Of a stretch of 6,808 bases of DNA, positions 1 to 6,479 are shown in pieces (the stretch's first letter is position 1; every line of letters begins with the position of its first letter). Under the pieces are notes generated by a model that was given only the letters and a program-made list of their open reading frames with translations, searched no databases and was not told the origin of the DNA. Location: positions 1 through 6,808 of the forward strand of contig JASLEN010000026.1 of assembly GCA_030151105.1 (NCBI GenBank). Reading direction: 5' to 3'. The translations under genes were made by a program, and so were the position numbers. This stretch comes from Dysgonomonas sp. GTDB lineage: Bacteria > Bacteroidota > Bacteroidia > Bacteroidales > Dysgonomonadaceae.

Positions 1-1374
1 AGTTGTAATGACTCCGAAAGATTGTTGTTCGTTGTATCTTTTGAGTAACGATTCAGCAATTGCTCCCCCAATTTGAGGCTCTGTTCCTCCTCCAAACTCG
101 TCAATAAGGAGAAGCGTTTTCTCATTACAATTACGCACAAAGTGCTTCATATTAGTCAAGTGAGAGCTATACGTACTCAAATCATCCTCAATAGATTGTT
201 CGTCACCTATATCAATGAATATTCGTTCAAAGACACCTACTTTAGAGTTTTCTAGCAATGGGATAGGAATTCCACATTGCACCATATATTGCAGCAACCC
301 AACCGTTTTCAAACACACTGATTTTCCACCAGCATTGGGTCCAGAAATGATTAGGATACGATTATCCCCCTCCAATGTAATATCTAGCGGAATGATATCT
401 TTTCCATTCTTGCGATGCGAAAGAAATAGCAGCGGATGCTTTGCTTGCACCCAATCAATCACTTGCACATCTTCTATTGCTGGTTTTATAGCATCCAAAT
501 CGAGCGCAAAGACAGCCTTAGCACGAATAAAATCTACTTGTGCCAAGAATTCATACGACTGCACTATTTCGGGAACAAGGGGGCGAACCTCATCAGTGAT
601 GGCAATTAGAATTTTCACGATTTCACGACGCTCATCATTTTCCAATTCTCGCACTCTGTTGTTTGCTTCCACCACTTGTGCTGGCTCTATAAAAACAGTC
701 TTACCAGTTGCTGACTCATCGTGAACAATACCTTTGATCCTACGCTTATGAGCGGGTGCAACAGGTATCACCAAACGCCCATCACGTACCGATGGTTTAA
801 CCTCTTTGTCCACTATACCTTCGCTTTGAGCAGCACGTAGAATGGCGTTCAAAGTTTTGGAAATGCCTCCAGCCACTTGCGCTTTTTCTCGTCTTATTTT
901 GCTCAATTCGGGAGAGGCACTATCTTTTACTGAACCAAATTTGTCTATTATTCGGTCTATATTTTTGATCAATTGCGGAAACGTAGCGACATCACCAGCC
1001 AAGCGATAGAGATAAGGATATTCAGTATTTTCCTCCTCTTCCTTGTGCAAGAAAGTTACAATGTCTTGTATTGTCTGCAACGAACGGCGAAGGTCAAACA
1101 AGGAATGCTCCTCAATCCAAGTGCCTTGAATTCTAATCTTCTTGAGGGCTGGACGAACATCTATAAAGTAGCTGACAGGAAAATCTACATCTTCCTGAAT
1201 GATGTGCATAAATTCATCGGTCTGACAAAGGGCATCATTGATGCTCTGAAAATCAGAAGTAAATTCGAGTTGAGCAACCTGTTCTTCGCCCAAAGAGCTA
1301 AGACACTTGTTGCTAAGCAATTCTCTTATTTTATCGAAGCCTATTTTGACTTCAAAGTTATTCGGATATACCAC
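1..1374 (-). CDS. mutS2: Endonuclease MutS2, N-terminal 458 residues (cut by window edge)
   Basis: This is a MutS-family ATPase of the MutS2 branch. Family members act on branched DNA or on collided ribosomes rather than in mismatch repair. Translating the minus strand gives 458 uninterrupted codons running off the left edge. The protein opens with VYPNNFEVKIGFDKIRELL, the usual MutS2 N-terminus, and lacks the mismatch-recognition domain of MutS. The core and clamp region fills about residues 1-330 and contains VIPVAPAHKRRIKGIVHDES. The Walker A motif GPNAGGKS is at residues 345-352 (nucleotides 319-342). Walker B, LLLIDEFGGGTEPQIGG, has its Asp-Glu at 425-426. The C-terminal KOW/Smr nuclease part, expected in a protein of roughly 800 residues, lies outside the window. 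The start is GTG at 1374: an in-frame TAA lies nine codons upstream (1399-1401) and no ATG occurs between them. The first internal ATG, near residue 46, would remove conserved sequence. A purine-rich stretch (AGAGAAAAAAGAAAAG) precedes the GTG. The gene is transcribed away from feoAB. Confidence 0.95.
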   Translation of the reverse strand, partial: MVYPNNFEVKIGFDKIRELLSNKCLSSLGEEQVAQLEFTSDFQSINDALCQTDEFMHIIQEDVDFPVSYFIDVRPALKKIRIQGTWIEEHSLFDLRRSLQTIQDIVTFLHKEEEENTEYPYLYRLAGDVATFPQLIKNIDRIIDKFGSVKDSASPELSKIRREKAQVAGGISKTLNAILRAAQSEGIVDKEVKPSVRDGRLVIPVAPAHKRRIKGIVHDESATGKTVFIEPAQVVEANNRVRELENDERREIVKILIAITDEVRPLVPEIVQSYEFLAQVDFIRAKAVFALDLDAIKPAIEDVQVIDWVQAKHPLLFLSHRKNGKDIIPLDITLEGDNRILIISGPNAGGKSVCLKTVGLLQYMVQCGIPIPLLENSKVGVFERIFIDIGDEQSIEDDLSTYSSHLTNMKHFVRNCNEKTLLLIDEFGGGTEPQIGGAIAESLLKRYNEQQSFGVITT

Positions 1375-1429
1375 GTTCTTTTCTTTTTTCTCTAATAATT
1401 ATTCTTGTCCTCTTAATAATTCGGGAGTG

Positions 1430-1458
1430 CAAAGATAATCATTTGTCGTGAAAGACAA
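1430..1458 (-). promoter_or_regulatory. Predicted mutS2 promoter, Bacteroidota type
   Basis: On the minus strand, TATCTTTG (1437 down to 1430) matches the Bacteroidota -7 consensus TAnnTTTG exactly. A TTG at 1458-1456 lies 18 bases upstream and could serve as the -33 element. Transcription would start near 1423, leaving a leader of about 50 bases before the GTG at 1374. This assignment rests on motif match and position only. Confidence 0.6.
1443..1458. repeat. Small inverted repeat TTGTC-N6-GACAA within the mutS2 promoter
   Basis: TTGTC (1443-1447) and GACAA (1454-1458) are perfect 5-base inverted repeats separated by GTGAAA. The repeat lies between the -7 and -33 elements of the predicted mutS2 promoter and includes the -33 TTG. 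It could be an operator, but 5-base arms occur often by chance. Confidence 0.3.
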
Positions 1459-1462
1459 GATG

Positions 1463-1473
1463 TTTAGTCTAAA
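1463..1473. repeat. Short palindrome TTTAG-T-CTAAA in the mutS2/feoAB intergenic region
   Basis: The sequence is a perfect 11-base palindrome with one central base. It lies just upstream of the predicted mutS2 -33 element and about 100 bases upstream of the predicted feoAB promoter. No regulator can be named from it. Confidence 0.3.
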
Positions 1474-1551
1474 GCTATAAAAGAAACAGAGAGAATAAAT
1501 CCTAGAAAGCATTCCTTCTTTATATTCATTCTAAATAAAACCTTAAAATTC

Positions 1552-1582
1552 TTCCACATTCCTAAAAAAGGATGCATCTTTG
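1552..1582 (+). promoter_or_regulatory. Possible feoAB promoter
   Basis: CATCTTTG (1575-1582) differs by one base from the -7 consensus TAnnTTTG and is followed by CA, as is common at Bacteroidota promoters. A weak -33-like TTC lies at 1552-1554, 20 bases upstream. Transcription would begin near 1588-1590, giving a leader of about 37 bases to the ATG at 1626. If this is right, the upstream ATG at 1572 cannot be the translation start of this transcript. No better TAnnTTTG match was found on the plus strand between 1375 and 1625. Confidence 0.4.
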
Positions 1583-1625
1583 CAGTTCTTACTTTTTATA
1601 TAGAAACACTGTACTTATTATAATT

Positions 1626-4109
1626 ATGTTATTATCAGAAATAAACACTGGAGAATCCTGCATCATTGTGAGAGTGAATGGCAGTGGAGCCTTCAGAAAA
1701 CGAATTCTGGAAATGGGATTCGTAAGAGGAAAGACAGTAAAAGCTGTTCTCAATGCTCCTCTAAGAGATCCCATCAAGTATAAAATTATGGATTATGAGG
1801 TTTCACTTCGAAGGAGTGAAGCTGCGTTAATAGAGGTAAAGTATCCTGATCCCAACACTAAGGAAGAGATTGAATCGTTGCCCGAAAGCTATAAGATAGA
1901 CTATGAGGCTCCAGTAGAGGTTGCTCACACAGAGGTGAGAAGAGAAAATACAGAGAAAGTTATCAACGTAGCACTAGTAGGAAACCCTAACTCTGGGAAA
2001 ACAACACTTTTCAACTATGCATCTGGTGCTCACGAACATGTGGGCAACTATAGCGGTGTGACGGTGGACTCTAAGGAAGGAACCTTCAAGCATAATGGCT
2101 ATACGTTCAATATTGTAGATTTGCCTGGAACATACTCTATGTCAGCTTACACACCTGAGGAATTGTATGTGAGACGACACATTATGGAGTCGGAACCAGA
2201 CGTTATCATCAACATTGTAGCAGCATCCAACCTAGAGCGTAATCTATATCTTACCACAGAGCTTATAGATATGCAAGTGCCTACCATAGTAGCTCTCAAC
2301 ATGTATGATGAGTTATTATCTACAGGCAGCAAATTTGACTACGAAAAATTATCAAAAATGATTGGTATTCCTATCATTCCTACTGTGAGTAAGAATGGGC
2401 AAGGAGTAAACAATCTTTTTGAGAAGATAATACAAATGCATGAAGGCAAATCGGAGATAACAAGAAAGGTAAATGTTTACTATGGCAATGTTATCGAAAA
2501 TGCAATCAGCAAATTAAACATTCAATTAGAAAAGCAAACCAACTTTGTTTACGCTTTCCCTACTCGCTACATCTCTATTAAACTGCTAGAGAAAGATGTG
2601 GACATGGTGTCTTACGTAAAATCACTGCCTGAGACAACTTCTATCATCAAGTCTTGTGACGAAGAAGTGAAAGTAATAGAGGAACGCTATCAAGAAGATA
2701 CAGAATCCATCCTCACCAATGCTCGTTATGGATTTATTGCGGGGGGATTGAAAGAGACACTAGAGGGTAAAAACTTTGGTTCAGAGTTTACAAGAGTCCT
2801 CGACTCTGTGGTAACCCATAGAATATGGGGATTCCCGATTTTCTTTGCATTCATGTTTTTGATGTTTGCTTGTACTTTCCTACTTGGAGAATATCCAATG
2901 GGCTGGATAGAATCGGGCGTTGAATGGTTAGGAAATACCTTGAGAACATATATGCCTGATGGCATGTTGAAGGATTTGATTTGTGACGGAATAATAGGAG
3001 GAGTTGGAGAAGTTATCGTCTTCTTGCCTAATATTATTATTCTTTATGCTTTCATTTCCTTTATGGAAGATTCTGGATATATGGCTCGTGCAGCATTTAT
3101 TATGGATAAAGTGATGCACAAAATGGGCTTACATGGTAAATCATTTATCCCACTCATCATGGGCTTTGGATGTAATGTACCAGCTATTTTGGCTTCGAGA
3201 ACGATAGAAAGCAAGAATAGTAGAATGATCACAATACTTGTCAACCCATTTATGTCATGTACGGCACGTTTACCTGTATATATTTTGTTTGCAGGTATTT
3301 TCTTTGGTCCCTATGCTACATTAGCACTCTTTGGATTATATGTATTTGGAATACTTTTGGCTGTGCTTTCTGCACGTATTTTCAAACGATTTATGTTCAA
3401 AGGAGAAGATACTCCGTTTGTGATGGAATTGCCTCCATATCGTATGCCTACGGCTAAAGCTGTCTTGATTCATATGTGGGATAAGGCTAAATTGTATCTT
3501 AAGAAAATGGGAGGCATCATCCTTATAGCGTCTGTTGTCATTTGGTTCTTAGGTTATTTTCCTCAAAACGAAAATATGACTACAATGTATGAATCCAAAA
3601 TGGGAGATGTAGAAACAGCTTATGAAAGTCAGAAAATTTCGGAAGATGAAATGGAAGAACAATTGGCTGATCTTGAACATCATTGGAATACTGAACACCA
3701 AGAACAATCATACATCGGACGCATTGGTAAAGCTGTAGAACCTGCAGTGAAACCGCTAGGATTCGACTGGAAAGTAGGAGTCAGCTTATTATCTGGGCTT
3801 GCTGCTAAAGAGATTGTAATCAGCACACTTGGAGTACTTTATACTGGAGATGGTGACGACCATGAGACATTAAGCACTCGCCTACCAAATGAGACATTAG
3901 AAGATGGAACTCCTGCATTCACAACGCTGAAAGTAATCAGTTTACTTCTATTTGTACTCATTTACTTCCCTTGTGTAGCTACAGTAGCAGCAATAAAAGA
4001 GGAAACTGGAACTTGGAAATGGGGATTATTTAGTGTGGCTTACACCACAGGACTCGCTTGGATTATCTCATTTGCAGTCTATCAAGTGGGAACTCTATTA
4101 GGTTTCTAA
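1626..4109 (+). CDS. feoB: FeoA-FeoB fusion, GTP-driven ferrous iron transporter
   Basis: This inner-membrane protein imports Fe(II), with transport linked to GTP hydrolysis by its cytoplasmic G domain. It is complete at 827 residues. Residues 1 to about 72 form a FeoA-type SH3-like domain (MLLSEINTGES, ILEMGFVRG), fused in frame to FeoB. The G domain follows: G1 GNPNSGKT at 119-126, a G2 region around GNYSGVTV, G3 DLPG at 165-168, G4 NMYD at 225-228, and a G5 region at SKNGQG. A helical linker leads to the membrane part, which begins near Trp401. Gate motifs include EVIVFLPNIIILYAF from residue 462, GFGCNVPA with Cys516, FMSCTARLPVY with Cys545, and GLAAKE at 724-729. A charged, acidic loop precedes the last gate region. 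All key motifs are intact. The frame is open back to an ATG at 1572, but that start adds 18 residues outside the FeoA domain and overlaps the likely promoter, so the ATG at 1626 is preferred. It has no Shine-Dalgarno sequence. No separate feoA or feoC is present in the window. Confidence 0.96.
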   Translation: MLLSEINTGESCIIVRVNGSGAFRKRILEMGFVRGKTVKAVLNAPLRDPIKYKIMDYEVSLRRSEAALIEVKYPDPNTKEEIESLPESYKIDYEAPVEVAHTEVRRENTEKVINVALVGNPNSGKTTLFNYASGAHEHVGNYSGVTVDSKEGTFKHNGYTFNIVDLPGTYSMSAYTPEELYVRRHIMESEPDVIINIVAASNLERNLYLTTELIDMQVPTIVALNMYDELLSTGSKFDYEKLSKMIGIPIIPTVSKNGQGVNNLFEKIIQMHEGKSEITRKVNVYYGNVIENAISKLNIQLEKQTNFVYAFPTRYISIKLLEKDVDMVSYVKSLPETTSIIKSCDEEVKVIEERYQEDTESILTNARYGFIAGGLKETLEGKNFGSEFTRVLDSVVTHRIWGFPIFFAFMFLMFACTFLLGEYPMGWIESGVEWLGNTLRTYMPDGMLKDLICDGIIGGVGEVIVFLPNIIILYAFISFMEDSGYMARAAFIMDKVMHKMGLHGKSFIPLIMGFGCNVPAILASRTIESKNSRMITILVNPFMSCTARLPVYILFAGIFFGPYATLALFGLYVFGILLAVLSARIFKRFMFKGEDTPFVMELPPYRMPTAKAVLIHMWDKAKLYLKKMGGIILIASVVIWFLGYFPQNENMTTMYESKMGDVETAYESQKISEDEMEEQLADLEHHWNTEHQEQSYIGRIGKAVEPAVKPLGFDWKVGVSLLSGLAAKEIVISTLGVLYTGDGDDHETLSTRLPNETLEDGTPAFTTLKVISLLLFVLIYFPCVATVAAIKEETGTWKWGLFSVAYTTGLAWIISFAVYQVGTLLGF

Positions 4110-4129
4110 ACGAGATTTATATAAAGTAG

Positions 4130-4169
4130 AAGAGGATTGTTTTTTCACTAAAACAATCCTCTTTTTTAT
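4130..4169 (+). terminator. Strong intrinsic terminator of feoAB, between convergent genes
   Basis: A perfect 14-base-pair stem is formed by AAGAGGATTGTTTT (4130-4143) and AAAACAATCCTCTT (4150-4163), with a 6-base loop. A run of T residues overlaps the end of the right arm and continues to 4167. It begins 20 bases after the feoAB stop. The minus-strand side has a poorer T tract (CTTCTACTTTAT), so recG termination here would be less efficient, though the hairpin lies within ten bases of the recG stop and could serve both genes. Confidence 0.88.
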
Positions 4170-6266
4170 CTAACTAATCAATCCCCAGTTATATCTATTT
4201 CTTGTCAATTTGCTCAACTGCTGCACTAAGATTCTATTGCTAGGATGTTCTAATTTAGGATCATCGTCTAATACTCTTTGAGCAACCTCACGAGCATAGT
4301 GGAGTATTTCGCCATCCTTCACTATATTGGCAATCTTGAGGTTGAAAGGAATTCCACTTTGTTGAGTTCCCTCCAAATCACCTGGGCCACGAATTTTCAG
4401 GTCGGCTTCTGCAATTTCAAAACCATCACTACTTTCCACCATGATATTAATACGCTTGCGAGTATCTTGCGAAAGCTCATAAGGAGTGACCAAAATACAA
4501 TACGACTGATCTGCCCCACGCCCTACTCTACCTCGCAACTGATGCAGCTGCGACAATCCAAAACGCTGTGCACTCTCAATCACCATCACCGAAGCATTAG
4601 GTACATTTACTCCCACTTCTATCACGGTAGTTGCCACCATTATTTGTGCTTCATTGCGAGCAAAGCGTTGCATTTCAGCATCTTTTTCTTTAGGTTTCAT
4701 TTTGCCATGCACCTTGCAAACTTCGTAGGTAGGGAAAATTTCTTTTATCAGTTCAAATCCATCCTCTAAACTTTGCAAATCAATCTTTTCGCTCTCTTCT
4801 ATCAATGGAAAAACCCAATACACTTGGCGACCTTCTTGCAGTTGCTTCTCTATTGATTTATATAATGCACCTCGTTTTTTTTCAAAAGAGTGAATCGTCT
4901 GAATGGGCTTTCTACCTGGAGGAAGTTCATCAATGACTGACACATCCAAATCTCCATAAACTGTCATTGCCAACGTTCTCGGGATAGGAGTTGCCGTCAT
5001 CACCAACATATGCGGAGGATTTATATTCTTCGACCACAATTTTGCTCGTTGAGCCACACCAAAGCGATGCTGTTCATCAATAATCACCAGCCCCAGATTG
5101 CTAAACTTCACGGTATCTTCGATCAAAGCATGAGTACCAATTAAAATCTGCAAATCACCAGTTAGCAAATCGTTATGTATCCGTTCTCTTTCCTTCTTCT
5201 TTGTAGATCCAGTCAATAATTCGACAGAAATGCCAAGCCCTTCCACAAACTCACAAATAGTTTTGTAGTGCTGCGTTGCCAGAATTTCGGTAGGAGCCAT
5301 TATAGCAGCCTGAAAATCATTATCCAAAGCGATGAGCATCAACATCAATGCTACCAGAGTTTTACCGCTCCCTACATCTCCCTGCAAAAGACGATTCATT
5401 TGTTCGCCCGTTGCCATATCTTGACGTATCTCTTTAATAATACGTTTTTGAGCTCCTGTTAGTTCAAAGGGCAAGTTGTTTTCGTAGAACGAATTGAGAT
5501 ATTTTCCAACTTTAGAAAACACAAAGCCTTTCAACTTTGATTTTCTTTCGGTCATATACCTCAGAATATTAAGCTGTAAGAAGAATAACTCTTCGAATTT
5601 CAAACGATACTGAGCCTCACGCAATAGCGTTGCATTGGTCGGAAAATGTGCATTCTGGAGAGCCTCCGCCAAGGGCATTAGCTTTGCATCATCGAGAATA
5701 TATTGTGGTAAATTTTCTACTATCTTGTCTTTGAAAGCGGCAAAGGCTGACTCCATCAACTTCTGCATCGCCTTAGAGTTGAGATACTGACGCTTCATCA
5801 CCTCTGTAGTGTTGTACATAGGCATCAAGCCCACTGTACGACGTTCTTCGGTAGTAAAAGCTTCAATCTCAGGATGCGCAATGTTAAACTTATTGCCATA
5901 TTGTGTTGGTTTGCCAAACACAATCATCGGTCTAAAAGGCTTGTACTTATCAACAATATACTTAATACCTTGAAACCAAACCAAGTCGATGATGCCCGTT
6001 CCATCGGCAAAATGCGCTACTAATCGCTTATTTCGCCCCTGACCTACAGTTTCGAAAGCTGTGATATGCCCTTTCAACTGGATGTAAGGCATATCTCCAT
6101 CAATCTCGTGAATATAAAAAATCCGACTTCTATCAATATAGCGATATGGGAAATAGTAGAGCAAATCCTCCACCGAAAACAACTCCAATTCCTTATTGAG
6201 AGTTTCGGCTTTCTTAGGACCTACACCGGCTAAATATTTTATATCTGGTCTTGAAAAATCGGACAT
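4170..6266 (-). CDS. recG: ATP-dependent DNA helicase RecG
   Basis: RecG is a superfamily 2 double-strand DNA translocase that remodels stalled forks, D-loops and Holliday junctions. The 698-residue product is close to the usual family length (about 690). The N-terminus carries IKYLAGVGPKKAETL, a helix-hairpin-helix-like opening. It is followed by the OB-fold wedge region (LKGHITAFETVGQGRNKR, FADGTGIIDLVWF). Helicase motifs follow in order: motif I GDVGSGKT at 296-303, motif II DEQH at 397-400, motif III TATP at 424-427, and motif VI QLRGRVGRG at 576-584. The RecG-specific C-terminal segment ADLKIRGPGDLEGTQQSG is present. No key residue is missing. The frame stays open to an ATG at 6323, which would add 19 hydrophobic residues (LSLLFLYLCYITNE and others). 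The ATG at 6266 (MSDFSRPDIKYL) is preferred because the extension has no family counterpart and contains a perfect -7 promoter motif. The gene converges on feoAB and diverges from purL. Confidence 0.96.
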   Translation of the reverse strand: MSDFSRPDIKYLAGVGPKKAETLNKELELFSVEDLLYYFPYRYIDRSRIFYIHEIDGDMPYIQLKGHITAFETVGQGRNKRLVAHFADGTGIIDLVWFQGIKYIVDKYKPFRPMIVFGKPTQYGNKFNIAHPEIEAFTTEERRTVGLMPMYNTTEVMKRQYLNSKAMQKLMESAFAAFKDKIVENLPQYILDDAKLMPLAEALQNAHFPTNATLLREAQYRLKFEELFFLQLNILRYMTERKSKLKGFVFSKVGKYLNSFYENNLPFELTGAQKRIIKEIRQDMATGEQMNRLLQGDVGSGKTLVALMLMLIALDNDFQAAIMAPTEILATQHYKTICEFVEGLGISVELLTGSTKKKERERIHNDLLTGDLQILIGTHALIEDTVKFSNLGLVIIDEQHRFGVAQRAKLWSKNINPPHMLVMTATPIPRTLAMTVYGDLDVSVIDELPPGRKPIQTIHSFEKKRGALYKSIEKQLQEGRQVYWVFPLIEESEKIDLQSLEDGFELIKEIFPTYEVCKVHGKMKPKEKDAEMQRFARNEAQIMVATTVIEVGVNVPNASVMVIESAQRFGLSQLHQLRGRVGRGADQSYCILVTPYELSQDTRKRINIMVESSDGFEIAEADLKIRGPGDLEGTQQSGIPFNLKIANIVKDGEILHYAREVAQRVLDDDPKLEHPSNRILVQQLSKLTRNRYNWGLIS

Positions 6267-6479
6267 TTCGTTTGTTATATAACACAAATATAAAAATAAT
6301 AATGACAAGTCTTGTTTTAACAATAGACCTCCCTATTCTTATTTTTTTCATTAACAATTTTGCCCTACATATGTCACTTTTTTTGATTAACTTCGGCACT
6401 TGTTTTTAAAGTCGTTGGTTTACTCACTTTTATCGATGGAAACTAACTTCATGGTAAAAATCTAAAACAGAAAATAGAA
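6267..6479. other. Divergent recG/purL intergenic region
   Basis: These 213 AT-rich bases separate the recG and purL starts. The recG side holds the -7 element described separately. On the purL side, only one-mismatch candidates for TAnnTTTG appear, such as CAATTTTG at 6355-6362 and TAACTTCG near 6390, and neither has a properly spaced -33 partner. I saw no riboswitch-like or terminator-like hairpin and no tRNA or other RNA gene. A nine-codon open frame (METNFMVKI, 6436-6465) ends 14 bases before the purL start and is probably incidental. Confidence 0.5.
6285..6292 (-). promoter_or_regulatory. Predicted recG promoter -7 element
   Basis: On the minus strand TATATTTG (6292 down to 6285) matches TAnnTTTG exactly, and the expected transcript start is near 6278. 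That leaves about 12 bases before the ATG at 6266 and places the alternative ATG at 6323 upstream of the transcript. No TTG occurs at the usual 18-21 base distance; the nearest, at 6308-6306, is only 13 bases away, so the call rests on the -7 element alone. Confidence 0.45.

Noticed and set aside
215..724. Plus-strand open frame of 169 codons
   Set aside because: It lies antisense to the mutS2 ATPase core. The minus-strand reading contains clear MutS2 motifs; the plus-strand product resembles nothing recognisable.
1..1374. Possible broken mutS2, since only about half the protein is present
   Set aside because: The frame is open to the window edge with no stop or frameshift, so the truncation comes from the window and not from a mutation.
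973..1395. Plus-strand open frame of 140 codons
   Set aside because: It is antisense to the mutS2 N-terminus, which is intact on the minus strand and has its own promoter.
4278..4769. Plus-strand open frame of 163 codons, rich in His, Tyr and Ser
   Set aside because: It is the reverse-strand shadow of the RecG C-terminal helicase region, with composition typical of antisense frames.
6324..6479. Possible purine riboswitch or structured leader ahead of purL
   Set aside because: No paired helices or conserved aptamer-like junction sequence were visible by eye; the stretch is mostly A and T runs.
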